Positions 47,739-57,098 of a stretch of 64,000 nucleotides of DNA are shown piece after piece. Made by a program: the position numbers and the translations under genes. The notes beneath the pieces are model-generated. The model was not told the origin of the DNA, did no database searches, and saw only the letters and a list, made by a program, of their open reading frames with translations. The stretch spans positions 1 through 64,000 of the forward strand of contig JADJAG010000004.1 of NCBI GenBank assembly GCA_016704325.1, given 5' to 3'. This DNA is from Chitinophagaceae bacterium (GTDB taxonomy: Bacteria > Bacteroidota > Bacteroidia > Chitinophagales > UBA10324). The first letter of the stretch is position 1, and each line of letters opens with the position of its first letter.

Positions 47739-47964
47739 AAGTTTCGTAACTACTCAGTAGATGAAGATTCAAAATGGAACACGGATAACACTGATCGGAC
47801 GGATTTTTACGGATTTAATTTTTACTTGATCATTTTCAATCCGCTTTTATCAGAACAGTTCTTGTATTGAGCATTAACTCAAAATTGTTTTAATCTGTGC
47901 TGATCAGTCAAATCCGTGTCATCCGTGTGCTATTTTTCCCTTCGGCTGAGTAGTTACGAAGTTT
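47739..47964. mobile_element. MITE-like element, 214 nt, with 6-bp target duplication
   Basis: The element spans 47745-47958. Its ends, CGTAACTACTCAG and CTGAGTAGTTACG, are perfect 13-bp inverted repeats. AAGTTT directly flanks it on both sides (47739-47744 and 47959-47964). It interrupts the right-hand copy of the repeat at 45690-45800, where the empty site is visible in the left copy as TTTGTAATTTCAAATCGTAA. Internally AACACGGATAACAC and ATCCGTGTCATCCGTGT are partly complementary. No coding sequence, so it needs a transposase in trans. Confidence 0.75.
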
Positions 47965-47987
47965 CAAATCGTAATCGTTGTTTATTT

Positions 47988-48030
47988 CGGCCATGCTGAC
48001 CCCTCTACCGGTATATTGACGCCCTGAGGA
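47988..48030. repeat. TGACCCC repeats resembling IS21-type ends
   Basis: CGGCCATGCTGACCCCTCTA and CCGGTATATTGACGCCCTGA continue the same repeat word seen at 39936-40445. They are probably a fragment of the same kind of element. Confidence 0.4.
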
Positions 48031-48110
48031 AAAGGCTATTTCGTAATTCCGGCAGCATAGTAGTGAACCTGCTTCGCGAATATAAGTTTCTTTTTAACGA
48101 AACTTCCATT

Positions 48111-48118
48111 TATCTTTG
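48111..48118 (+). promoter_or_regulatory. Promoter -7 box of the HigBA-like pair
   Basis: TATCTTTG matches TAnnTTTG and lies 20 nt before the toxin start codon. No clear TTG occurs at the expected upstream spacing. The same box precedes the Fic gene. Confidence 0.45.
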
Positions 48119-48138
48119 CAAGGAAATTCTTCAAATAG

Positions 48139-48498
48139 ATGGATAAAACTTTCCAGATCATATTTTTAGAAGAAGCATTTGCTTTTTTGAGCAAACTTGA
48201 TAGGAAACACTACGAAAAAATTCTTTACAATATTCGTAAGGCACAGGCTGAACACGATGCTGATCTTTTCAAAAAACTGAATGACGAAATTTGGGAGTTT
48301 AGAACACTTTACCAGGGGTTGCAATATCGACTACTTGCCTTTTGGGACAAAACAAATGCACACAATACATTGGTTGTTTCGACACATGGTTTTATAAAGA
48401 AGCGGAGCAAAGTTCCAGACAACGAAATTCTAAAAGCAAAACAACTTCGCACAAAATATTTTGAAGACAAGGAAAAACTTAAAATGAAAAAGAAATGA
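48139..48498 (+). CDS. RelE/HigB-like toxin (Gp49 family)
   Basis: The 119-residue protein has ILFLEEAFAFLSKLDRKHYE-like N-terminal helices, LFKKLNDEIWEFRTLYQGLQ then YRLLAFWDKTNAHNTLVVST with HGFIKKRSKVPDNEI. This is the layout of phage Gp49/HigB mRNA-cleaving toxins. It precedes and overlaps the HTH antitoxin by 4 nt (ATGA). It probably cuts mRNA at the ribosome. It belongs to the defence/TA-rich island. Confidence 0.87.
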   Translation: MDKTFQIIFLEEAFAFLSKLDRKHYEKILYNIRKAQAEHDADLFKKLNDEIWEFRTLYQGLQYRLLAFWDKTNAHNTLVVSTHGFIKKRSKVPDNEILKAKQLRTKYFEDKEKLKMKKK

Positions 48499-48809
48499 AA
48501 ACATACACATTGGATCAAGTTCAAGATAAACTTATCGGAAAAATAGGTACACCCCACAGAGATAGGTTTGAATACGAATTTCAAATGGATTTAATTGGTA
48601 AGGCCATTAAACAAACTCGCCAGGAACGGCACTTGACGCAGGAAGAATTAGGTAAACTCATAGGCGTCCAGAAGGCTCAAATCTCAAGACTGGAAAGTAA
48701 TGCCAGTAATGCAACTATTGACACATTAATGAGAGTATTTAAAGCATTGAAAGCAAAAGTGAAGCTACAAGTCGAATTGCCAAATCTTAAAGTAAGAGTA
48801 GGACAATAA
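48495..48809 (+). CDS. XRE-family antitoxin (HigA-like)
   Basis: The 104-residue protein begins MKTYTLDQVQDKLIGKIGTP and has an HTH_3 domain (IGKAIKQTRQERHLTQEELG, KLIGVQKAQISRLESNASNA, TIDTLMRVFKALKAKVKLQV). It partners the RelE-like toxin whose stop it overlaps, and it probably represses the operon through the upstream promoter. It is complete. Confidence 0.88.
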   Translation: MKTYTLDQVQDKLIGKIGTPHRDRFEYEFQMDLIGKAIKQTRQERHLTQEELGKLIGVQKAQISRLESNASNATIDTLMRVFKALKAKVKLQVELPNLKVRVGQ

Positions 48810-48820
48810 CTACGTCACAA

Positions 48821-48950
48821 AACATATAATGATTAAACGTTCGTAGCGTAGCAAAGCAGCGATTTAATTCTGTGTTGAATAGCCTCACTTCTCAGCGGGA
48901 CCTGTCCCGCATTTCAGCGGGAAAGCGTAGGTAGACCCTGCCAGGTTGAG
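48821..48950. repeat. Hairpin repeat with GC-rich extension, copy 3
   Basis: This unit matches 45261-45394: GATTAAACG and GCGATTTAATTCTGTGTTGA hairpin, CAGCGGGACCTGTCCCGC and AGCGTAGGTAGACCCTGCCA. It follows the HigBA-like pair directly. The remaining stretch to 49203 shows only a partial copy of the GGGCACGAAGTGCGAAC word of the cassette-boundary repeat (near 49010). Confidence 0.65.
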
Positions 48951-49203
48951 TGGCAGTGTAGTATGCTGGCAAATAGATAAAGCAGGGTTGATTGTGTTAT
49001 TAGTGTGGGCACGAAGTGCGAACAGAAAAAGTATATCATTCATTGATACTGCGCAAAACCCTTTGCTTCTGACAACTTAGGCTGAGCTGAAAATTTGTAT
49101 TTTAGTTTTACTAATTTGGTATTGGCTTGGTGGAATTGAACGAAACTTCAGGAACCCAAATCGTCAGAAATACAAACGTGAGACGAAAGTAAATCCATCC
49201 TGC

Positions 49204-49638
49204 ATGAAACTAACTGAAAAGCAAATAGCTGAAATTGCTGACAACCTGAATTCTGGTATGCGATGTTTTTATAACCTCAAGACCGGTCAGATTAAAACAG
49301 TGCTCAATTTGGACAAATGGATTGGGGCGGAGGAAGAATTTTGGGAGGAGGAATACAAAGAGATAGCGGATAACCAGGCTGATTATTTTGAATTCGAAGG
49401 ATTGGAATCACATGATACCTTTAAAATAATGACCGCTTTTGCAGAACATGTTGATGATATAAAATTAAAGGCCAGATTGATCAGTGCATTAAATAAGCGA
49501 AAGCCATTCCGAAACTTTAAATGGGAGATTGACAATTCCGGAGCGTACAGGCAGCAATGGTTTGATTTTAAAATGATGCAAATTATTGAAAGGGTTAAAG
49601 AGCAGATTGATTTTAAGAATGAAGATTTTAATGAATGA
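49204..49638 (+). CDS. UPF0158-family protein
   Basis: The 144-residue acidic protein shows MKLTEKQIAEIADNLNSGMR, CFYNLKTGQIKTVLN, FEFEGLESHDTFKIMTAFAE and RKPFRNFKWEIDNSGAYRQQ with WFDFKMMQIIE. These match UPF0158, a family of unknown function often found singly in accessory DNA. No neighbour is coupled. It ends the repeat-rich island. Fragments after it up to 49839 look like part of a decayed gene, but I could not identify it. Confidence 0.75.
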   Translation: MKLTEKQIAEIADNLNSGMRCFYNLKTGQIKTVLNLDKWIGAEEEFWEEEYKEIADNQADYFEFEGLESHDTFKIMTAFAEHVDDIKLKARLISALNKRKPFRNFKWEIDNSGAYRQQWFDFKMMQIIERVKEQIDFKNEDFNE

Positions 49639-49839
49639 GGAAGTTTTAGAAAGGGAACTAAAGTACTGGTGTGGCTTTAATTGATGCCGTTAAAGCAACA
49701 GGTAGCCGACTTGTAACTGGAGTGATGTTCCCGGATGCCACTTTTGCGATTAGAACACGTTTGTTTTTATGCATTTGAGTTTGTTTGGAAAAGTGGCATT
49801 GATCACAGATTTATAATCCGTTTCAGGCAGGAAAGAAAT

Positions 49840-51030
49840 ATGACAAAAGGAGTAATCATATTGATGCTAATTTTTATTTTCTCGAATGGATTTTCGCAGG
49901 AAGCAGGTAAGCAAAAAGTTGCTGCTATCGATTCAATCGTCAGTAAGTATATTTATGAGTATGCGATAGTTGGGCTATCTATTGGAATCGTTTATAATAA
50001 TGATGATTTTACAAAACAGTATGGCACTACTGATTTGGTAAACAATTATCCCGTTTCAGATAACACGATGTTTAATGTAGCATCCATATCAAAGCTGTTT
50101 ACTGCAACAGCAATAATGCAGTTGGTTGAAGCCGGTAAGTTGAACCTGGATGATAAATTATGTGACGTCCTCCCGGATTTTAAAATGAAGGACAAAAGAT
50201 ACAGAGACATTAAGATTAGTCACTTGTTAACCCACTCGTCCGGCTTGATGTGGGACAACAAGCTTAAAGAGTCTCCTGACGATACTACTTCCATTTCACT
50301 ATGCATTCAAAATTTAAGTAACAAAAAGTTAAATTTTTCTCCCGGAGAAGAAATGAGCCACCGGACCTACAGTAATGCTGCATATGACCTCCTGGGCATG
50401 GTAATAGAAAAAATTTCAGGGAAAAGGTTTGATGAATATATTGAGCAGAATATACTTCAACCGGTAAAAATGTATCGGAGCACCTACTACTATGAAGATA
50501 TTGACGCTTCCTATCTGGCTATTCCGCAAATAGTGGCAGGCAATTCAAAAAGTATCAAAAGGCTGAATACGTTAGGCATAGACAATAAAAGAAAACCTGT
50601 ATTGAATGAAAGGCCGGTAAACCTAAAAAGCTATGAAGTTTATGGTGAGGATTATGAACACAATCCAAGTGGTAATTTAATATCATCTGCTTATGAACTG
50701 AACTTGTGGATGCATTATAATTTGAGGATGTATTCAGATACCGCATTCATTGGAAATCTCAATCGCCATACATTGTCAGAGATGTGGACCATGCAAAGAG
50801 AGATTCCTGGTAAGAAAACCTCTATCGGATGGGGTTGGTGGATTTACAATGATGACGAATTAGGTAAATCTGTTTTTCACGTTGGAAACAACCCCGGGTT
50901 TTGCTGCATATTGATGATGTATCCCGAACAAAAATTTGGCATTACTGTACTTTGCAATGGTTCCTATGCTCAAAAGGCCATTTGGAACAGCCTGACAAAA
51001 GAAATTGCGACGCTATTTATCGGAAGCTAA
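49840..51030 (+). CDS. Serine hydrolase, class C beta-lactamase family
   Basis: ATG 49840 (MTKGVIILMLIFIFSNGFSQ) gives a signal peptide; the frame is open upstream from 49735 but that part is not protein-like. The catalytic SxxK is SISK at 82-85, the Tyr-x-Asn motif is YSNAAYD near 196, and the HxG motif is HVGNNPG near 350. These place it with class C beta-lactamase-like exported hydrolases (esterases, D-aminopeptidases and others). The substrate is unknown. It stands alone. Confidence 0.88.
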   Translation: MTKGVIILMLIFIFSNGFSQEAGKQKVAAIDSIVSKYIYEYAIVGLSIGIVYNNDDFTKQYGTTDLVNNYPVSDNTMFNVASISKLFTATAIMQLVEAGKLNLDDKLCDVLPDFKMKDKRYRDIKISHLLTHSSGLMWDNKLKESPDDTTSISLCIQNLSNKKLNFSPGEEMSHRTYSNAAYDLLGMVIEKISGKRFDEYIEQNILQPVKMYRSTYYYEDIDASYLAIPQIVAGNSKSIKRLNTLGIDNKRKPVLNERPVNLKSYEVYGEDYEHNPSGNLISSAYELNLWMHYNLRMYSDTAFIGNLNRHTLSEMWTMQREIPGKKTSIGWGWWIYNDDELGKSVFHVGNNPGFCCILMMYPEQKFGITVLCNGSYAQKAIWNSLTKEIATLFIGS

Positions 51031-51347
51031 GAATCAAGTCTGAAACAATCTAAGTAATAGTGATTATTAAGCAGTAGCGCTGCGGAGGTGTTTTACGTTA
51101 TCATTCCCTATTTTCCCGAGCGCATAACGTAGTAGTTGCTGATTAAAACTTTAATATAGGTAGTTGGCTACAAGAAAATTGGGATGAGGAAGAAATAGAA
51201 AGATGAATTGTTTTAGGAGATTGATACAAGATATGATTCACAGAGGACTAATCTTGAGTACTATTACATTTGAAACCCGGGTATATTTAAATTTGCCAGG
51301 GCGCTTTGTAATAGAAATGGAATAAATTGGATTGATAAAGCTGAATC
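51031..51347. other. Gene-free stretch
   Basis: Nothing recognisable is seen. GCGCATAACGTAGTAGTTGC near 51120 resembles a worn cassette-boundary core but has no paired arm. Confidence 0.3.
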
Positions 51348-53237
51348 ATGAAAAAGCCTCGAGGCTTATTGTACCTGGTTATTTTTCTTTTGCACTTCAG
51401 CTTGCCCGGAATTTGTCAGACAGATGCCAACACTCCCATTCATGGAATAACCATTTACATCGACTATCCTGATGCGGCAGCAACGGTAAGTGCTGCTCAA
51501 CTGGATAGTATCCTCAATGGGATTACTTACCTGGAAACCGGCATACAACGCACCTTCAGGAAGTACTGGCATGAGCAAACAAGACGTAATGTTGTTTTGC
51601 ATCAGGATGTTTTCTTTTATACGGCCCCCTTCCTTTCCACGTATTACGAATCCATTGGCTGGCAGGCCGGTATTCTGTTATGGAAGGATGCATTGGAATC
51701 GGTAATTGTAAATAATCCTTCCTATAACTGGGATGCATTGAGCCCGGATGAAGCCGGAGGATTGCGTTCCGTGATGATCATCAGCAGTAAGTGGGGACCT
51801 GCAGGTGTGGGCGGCGGACATGGACCTTACTGGACACTGAGTAATGGAGTTAAAGTCAATTACATTTATGGTTCTGTATTGAAAGCACCATGGGATGTAT
51901 CGAATAACCTGTTCATGACCCTTCATGAGAGTGGTCATGGCATTTTCCATTTGCCTGATACGTACGATACAGAGTATGATTCCGGGGGAACATGGTTTTA
52001 TACACTGATGTCGGGCGGCATGAATGATGTGGAACCCGTTGGAGGCCCATTTCTTGCGCAGCATAACTGGGGTCATGTAATTGAACCCGGGCCGGGAACA
52101 CATACCATTACTTTAAAAGCTGATGGAGACTCCATTGTTGTTTTCAGAAACCTGCATGATTCACTCGAATTCTTTACTATTGAAGCCCGGAAGCAAAGCA
52201 CCATGGGCAATTCGCTCTTTCCTGTAGAATTAGGTTTGCTGATCTGGCATTCAGATACAAAGGTACCTGCCTCCAATACCTTGCAGGACATGACACCGAT
52301 GAAGCACTATGCCCATTCGATAGAACAGGCAGACGGATTATTCGAGCTGGAAAGTTTTTTTCCAACCGAGGGCAATGCCGGAGACATTTACCTACCGGGA
52401 AATACATTCAACGCTGGTACAAGCCCCGATACAAAATGGTGGGACCAATCTGTTTCGGGAATTGATCTTGGTAATATTCAACTAACCGGTTCTGATCAGA
52501 TCAGTTTTAGCGTTACCGTTCCGGAGGCGCATGCAGGTCACTTCGAGGAGATTCCACAAGCAGGATGGAGCCTTGTATCTGCAACACCTTCGCAAGCAGG
52601 TTATAATGGTACCAAAGCATTTGACGGGGATCTGAATACGTATTACCATGTTCCCTGGGGAAACAACTATCCACGGCCGCATGAGATCGTAATCGATCTT
52701 GGTAAGCCTTATGTACTCAATGAATTTTATTACACGGCAAACAAGAACAACGTTGCACCCTGGGAAGGCCGAATTGAAGACTACAAGATCTACATCACCA
52801 CAGATACCGTTAACTGGGGCACAGCGGTGGCATCCGGAACTTTTTTTCAAACAGGCATCAGGCAGTATGTCCTGTTTGCCAATACCACAGGCCGTTACAT
52901 AAAATTTTCGGCTTTAAGTTCTTTCAATGATGATGTCAGGACATCCATAGCAGAAATAAATCTTCGGGGCTATGATCCATCGGTGACTTCTGTATCTGAT
53001 CCTGTCTCAGATACACACTGCATTATTTACCCCAATCCATCGAACGGACAATTCACCGTTTTTACAACTGCCGGCCATGCTGAAATAGTTGTTACAGACC
53101 TGCAAGGACAAGAAATACTAAAGACAATGGCAACACACAAAACAACAAATTTACATCTTGACCACAATGGAGTTTATTTTGTTTTTGTGAAAACACAACA
53201 GGGAACAGCAACACAAAAAATAGTTATTGACAGGTGA
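51348..53237 (+). CDS. M6-like secreted metalloprotease with F5/8 type C and T9SS domains
   Basis: The 629-residue protein has a signal peptide (LLYLVIFLLHFSLPGICQ). HESGHGIFHLPDTYD (193-207), an HExxHxxxxxxD zinc site, is followed by LMSGGMNDVEPVGGPFLAQHN, as in immune-inhibitor-A-type M6 proteases. A discoidin-type domain (about 400-555; TKAFDGDLNTYYHVPWGNNY, FNDDVRTSIAEINLRGY) suggests binding to sugars or surfaces. The C-terminus (YPNPSNGQFTVFTTAGHAEI, ILKTMATHKTTNL, QKIVIDR) is a T9SS sorting domain. It is likely secreted or surface-attached. Confidence 0.85.
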   Translation: MKKPRGLLYLVIFLLHFSLPGICQTDANTPIHGITIYIDYPDAAATVSAAQLDSILNGITYLETGIQRTFRKYWHEQTRRNVVLHQDVFFYTAPFLSTYYESIGWQAGILLWKDALESVIVNNPSYNWDALSPDEAGGLRSVMIISSKWGPAGVGGGHGPYWTLSNGVKVNYIYGSVLKAPWDVSNNLFMTLHESGHGIFHLPDTYDTEYDSGGTWFYTLMSGGMNDVEPVGGPFLAQHNWGHVIEPGPGTHTITLKADGDSIVVFRNLHDSLEFFTIEARKQSTMGNSLFPVELGLLIWHSDTKVPASNTLQDMTPMKHYAHSIEQADGLFELESFFPTEGNAGDIYLPGNTFNAGTSPDTKWWDQSVSGIDLGNIQLTGSDQISFSVTVPEAHAGHFEEIPQAGWSLVSATPSQAGYNGTKAFDGDLNTYYHVPWGNNYPRPHEIVIDLGKPYVLNEFYYTANKNNVAPWEGRIEDYKIYITTDTVNWGTAVASGTFFQTGIRQYVLFANTTGRYIKFSALSSFNDDVRTSIAEINLRGYDPSVTSVSDPVSDTHCIIYPNPSNGQFTVFTTAGHAEIVVTDLQGQEILKTMATHKTTNLHLDHNGVYFVFVKTQQGTATQKIVIDR

Positions 53238-53432
53238 TAAAAGTAGGATCGCCAAACGGATGCATGGTAATTAGTAGCGGTTTGGTGATTCTGACTTTTG
53301 GAGCATGCTGACACTGATCGACCATGGTGATCTGTAGACAGATTGTACTTCGAAAAGCGTTACTTCGCTTATTAACCTTTGCATCCGGAATGTTGCGCAC
53401 ATAATTTTAATTTTGTTCACTTGATATGATAA

Positions 53433-54914
53433 ATGATACTAACTTCGGAAAATATACTTCTGATTGGCTCCATACTTTTATTGCTGAGTATTCTTGCCAG
53501 TAAGACAACAGGGAAACTTGGCGTTCCCGCTCTTGTTATTTTCCTGGTAATGGGAATGCTTGCAGGTTCGGATGGCATTGGCGGCATCCAGTTTGACGAT
53601 CCCAACCTTGCACAATCACTGGGTGTTATTGCCCTTTCGTTTATCTTATTTTCAGGCGGACTGGAAACAAAATGGGAAAGTGTAAAACCTGTTTTGTGGC
53701 AAGGTGTTACCTTATCAACTTTGGGCGTATTGCTCACGACTGTTTCTTTAGGACTATTCATAACTCTTATTTCTGACTTTACCCTTACCGAAGGACTTTT
53801 AATCGGCGCCATTGTATCGTCCACAGATGCTGCTGCGGTATTTACTATTCTTCGCTCAAAAAACATAGGATTAAAGGGAAATTTACGGCCGTTGCTTGAA
53901 TTAGAGTCGGGAAGCAATGACCCGATGGCCTACTTCCTGACTATTGGTATTACCTCTTTGCTCGTTGATAAAGATGCATCATTTGCTTCCCTGATTCCTT
54001 TGTTTTTTCAGCAAATGATTATCGGAGCACTTGCAGGTTTCCTGCTGGGCAAACTGATGACCTGGACATTGAATAAAATCAATCTGGATTATGACGGACT
54101 TTACCCGGTGCTGACATTGGCTCTTGTTTTTTTCACTTATAGCATTACCACTTTTTTTAGCGGCAATGGTTTTCTTGCCGTCTATCTTTCAGCTATCATT
54201 CTGGGTAATCAGAATTTTATTCATAAAAAAAGTATTATTCGGTTTTATGACGGGCAGGCATGGCTGATGCAAATTGTCATGTTTATCACGCTTGGACTGC
54301 TTGTATTTCCGAAACAAATGTTGCCCTTCATTGGAACAGGATTAGTCATTGCGCTTTTTTTGATGTTTGCAGCAAGACCACTTGCAGTATTTCTTTGCCT
54401 TTTATTTTTTAAAATGAAAAACAGGGAGCGCCTGCTTATTTCCTGGGTGGGGCTGAGAGGTGCCGTTCCCATTGTATTTGCAACTTATCCGCTACTTCAG
54501 GGTGTTGAAAAATCGGCTATGATTTTCAATATCGTATTTTTTATTGTGCTCGCTTCTGTCATACTGCAAGGAACCACCATTCCTATTGTAGCAAAGTGGC
54601 TGTATTTATTTAAACCTATAAAATTCAAAACGCGGTATCCGCTGGAACTGGAAATGTCTGACAATTTTAAGAACGATCTTTTTGAAATAGAGATCAATGA
54701 AAACTCAAACGCTATCGGCAGACAAATTTTTCAACTTAAATTTCCAAAAACCTCGCTAATTGTTTTGATTAACCGCAATGATAAGTACATCACTCCAAGC
54801 GGGACTACTACAATATTGCAAGGTGACAAACTATTGATTATGTCTGACAAGAAAAACAGTAAGGATGAGATTAAAGAAATTATCTTTAACGACAATGCCA
54901 TGGGAGTAAAATAG
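53433..54914 (+). CDS. K+/H+ or Na+/H+ antiporter, CPA1 type (NhaP2-like)
   Basis: The 493-residue protein has about twelve membrane segments, LGVPALVIFLVMGMLAGSDG at the start, LIGAIVSSTDAAAVFTILRS, and LLELESGSNDPMAYFLTIGI, which carry the family's ion-binding Asp residues. The C-terminus (about 400-485; IEINENSNAIGRQIFQLKFP, LIVLINRNDKYITPSGTTTI) is a cytoplasmic TrkA-C-like regulatory domain, typical of NhaP2-type antiporters. It swaps cations for protons across the inner membrane. It stands alone. Confidence 0.9.
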   Translation: MILTSENILLIGSILLLLSILASKTTGKLGVPALVIFLVMGMLAGSDGIGGIQFDDPNLAQSLGVIALSFILFSGGLETKWESVKPVLWQGVTLSTLGVLLTTVSLGLFITLISDFTLTEGLLIGAIVSSTDAAAVFTILRSKNIGLKGNLRPLLELESGSNDPMAYFLTIGITSLLVDKDASFASLIPLFFQQMIIGALAGFLLGKLMTWTLNKINLDYDGLYPVLTLALVFFTYSITTFFSGNGFLAVYLSAIILGNQNFIHKKSIIRFYDGQAWLMQIVMFITLGLLVFPKQMLPFIGTGLVIALFLMFAARPLAVFLCLLFFKMKNRERLLISWVGLRGAVPIVFATYPLLQGVEKSAMIFNIVFFIVLASVILQGTTIPIVAKWLYLFKPIKFKTRYPLELEMSDNFKNDLFEIEINENSNAIGRQIFQLKFPKTSLIVLINRNDKYITPSGTTTILQGDKLLIMSDKKNSKDEIKEIIFNDNAMGVK

Positions 54915-55093
54915 CTGAATAGACAGAGCCGGAAATGAAGCAAAATTCCAAAAGAACAGTTTTAACAGGTGAACAGACAATGCGATTGATGGACTGCGAA
55001 AATCAAGAAATGGAAGTTAACAAACAGCTCTTACGGCTTTGGATGCTGGAGGTTAAAGCAACAATTGAAATTGGGAAGAGCATGCTATCAATT

Positions 55094-55801
55094 ATGAATG
55101 GTACTGCTTCATTGCTGTTTTTCTTATGCTTCACTCTGACAGCTACGGGACAAAGTCATTTCATTGGTGCTAAAGGCGGTTACAGCTGGACAAATATTGC
55201 AACAGATGCTTTTGCAATTCACAAAACGCAGCCTGGTTTTTCTTTTGGCCTGACTTATGACTTTGTGACCGGTAAGAAGTTTTCTTTTGGTTCGGAATTG
55301 CTTTATGAAAAGCGTGGCTATACCAACGAATTGATTATTACAGACGACCAGGGAAACCCGACAGGACAGAATTATTCCTTTTCAACACACTATAATTATT
55401 TTACCGTTCCCCTGAAGTTTGGTTACAGCGTGGGGAATAAATTTTTTGGTTTTGCAAGTATTGGTGTTTGCCCTGCAGTTCTACTGAGTGCTACCATGAC
55501 TGTTCCGGTATTTACTATTAACGGCCCCTTCTTAAGTTATGAAGGTGACTCAACTCTGACGTTGTCGGACCCTTCAAAGTTTGATTTTAGCGCACTTGCT
55601 GAAATGGGTTGTGGGTACACAATTACAAACAGCTTTGCCGTTACAGCAACATTTCGTTACCAGTATAGTTTTACTTCACTTACCAATGAGAACTATTTTA
55701 ATGATTATTACATCAACAATTACGGAATGACACTGAGTGTTGGATTCAAGTACAATTTGTCGAATAAATCGCAATTGAAATCCTCGCCAGGCACTGAATA
55801 A
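55094..55801 (+). CDS. Outer-membrane beta-barrel protein
   Basis: ATG 55094 (MNGTASLLFFLCFTLTATGQ) starts a signal peptide; an earlier in-frame ATG at 54935 would put 53 non-signal residues first. The mature part alternates aromatic strands (FIGAKGGYSWTNIATDA, FSFGSELLYEKRGYTNE, YFTVPLKFGYSVGNKFFGFA, FAVTATFRYQYSFTSLTNEN, YGMTLSVGFKYNLSNK) as in porin-family/PorT-like barrels. It is probably embedded in the outer membrane. No specific function can be assigned. Confidence 0.8.
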   Translation: MNGTASLLFFLCFTLTATGQSHFIGAKGGYSWTNIATDAFAIHKTQPGFSFGLTYDFVTGKKFSFGSELLYEKRGYTNELIITDDQGNPTGQNYSFSTHYNYFTVPLKFGYSVGNKFFGFASIGVCPAVLLSATMTVPVFTINGPFLSYEGDSTLTLSDPSKFDFSALAEMGCGYTITNSFAVTATFRYQYSFTSLTNENYFNDYYINNYGMTLSVGFKYNLSNKSQLKSSPGTE

Positions 55802-55882
55802 GGGCATCACATTTAGTAGTGATTCATCATTACTTTTTGCAGTATATCTTCGCAGCATTAAAAGTGCAAAATTGGAGTTGAT

Positions 55883-56386
55883 ATGATATCAAAAACTACA
55901 ATAAGTACTGTATACCTTTGTTCTTTAGAAAGAGCATTTAAAACACCAATGTTATGTGATGTTTCAAAAGTTCATACCGGATTTGGTGTGATGCCTAAAG
56001 TTATTTACTGCAGGGAAGATGAGCATTGGGGCAAGCCCGGTTTTAGCAAAAAGGTATTTGTTGCAAAGTCACTCTCCTATAAAGGCGGTGAAGCTTCTAC
56101 GGACACCGTAATAGAAAGAATCGAAAATAAATACTGGAAGATTGAGGTAAGTGATTTTAAATCATGGATGTTGGGATTTTATAAGTTTACGGGAGAATGG
56201 AGCACAGCAGAACTGGAAACAAATAAAATACTGATAACATATACCTATACACTGCATTCGGAAGTTGCATTACTTTATCCAATAAATTGGTTGTTTACCA
56301 AAACCTTTTGGAGAAGCTACATGAAGCGAGTCCTGGAAAACATTAGAAAAATGATAGACGACAAGGAACCCTATTTGTATCGGTAG
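55883..56386 (+). CDS. SRPBCC-superfamily protein
   Basis: The 167-residue protein reads ISTVYLCSLERAFKTPMLCD, FGVMPKVIYCREDEHWGKPG, RIENKYWKIEVSDFKSWMLG and TYTYTLHSEVALLYPINWLF. This looks like an SRPBCC (START-like) ligand-binding fold of a Bacteroidota family that often lies near cryptochrome genes. No signal peptide. The ligand is unknown. Confidence 0.72.
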   Translation: MISKTTISTVYLCSLERAFKTPMLCDVSKVHTGFGVMPKVIYCREDEHWGKPGFSKKVFVAKSLSYKGGEASTDTVIERIENKYWKIEVSDFKSWMLGFYKFTGEWSTAELETNKILITYTYTLHSEVALLYPINWLFTKTFWRSYMKRVLENIRKMIDDKEPYLYR

Positions 56387-56912
56387 ACCTCGCCCAATCC
56401 ATCAGCAACACTTTTGCAAATGACGGGAGGTTGTATTTTGTATAGCGTTTAGTACAGCATATCACGCTCTTGAGCATGCCAAAATAGCTTTATCAACACT
56501 GTTGGCAGCAGGTATCTGGTTTCCGTCATTAATACTTATCCATACCCTGCTATTGGCTATTTTTATGTTATCAGCCTAGTATTTTCACTTTAAAGCCGGC
56601 AATCCCTGGAATAAATAAATTCCTTTGTTTGTGCTGGTATTGCTTTGTCTTTTTATTGCTGGCGTGCATCTAAAGTTATTATAGCGATGAATTTGCCTGA
56701 TCCAGAATTTTATTTCACACCTGTAGGTTAAACTGACTGCGCTTTTTTAGGATATTTTACCCATGTGTTTTTCATCGCGCTTCACATATTACAAACTTAT
56801 TGATTCAGCACAGCGGTTGGTTAACTGAGGAAATGGTTGATTTCATTACTATAATTGTAGTTTTAAATTACATTTGCATTGCCTATGTAGGTAATAAAAA
56901 AATTTTGGTACT
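56387..56912. other. Intergenic stretch with a decayed membrane-protein remnant
   Basis: Near 56440-56690 the reading frame gives hydrophobic pieces (ALEHAKIALSTLLAAGIWFP, LLLAIFMLSA, then a stop, then IPLFVLVLLCLFIAGVHLKL). This suggests a broken membrane protein of about 85 residues. No intact gene is seen. Confidence 0.3.
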
Positions 56913-57098
56913 ATGCTTAAAATGTTTTCAGCAACTGATAAATTATTATTTGTCGCGGCTTTTCTTTCGCTAATTTTCTCTGAAATATTATATTTCAACG
57001 GAGAAACCAATGATGCTATATTTATTGGTATTTGGGTGCCTTCTATATTAGCTTTCGGAATTTATTTAAAACTAATAAATAGCAAGAAAAATGACTGA
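56913..57098 (+). CDS. Small two-helix membrane protein
   Basis: The 61-residue protein has two hydrophobic segments (LLFVAAFLSLIFSEILYF and AIFIGIWVPSILAFGIYLKL) joined by a short acidic loop, and a basic end. It overlaps the next small gene by 8 nt. Its position beside the light-related cluster suggests a shared role, but the function is unknown. Confidence 0.6.
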   Translation: MLKMFSATDKLLFVAAFLSLIFSEILYFNGETNDAIFIGIWVPSILAFGIYLKLINSKKND

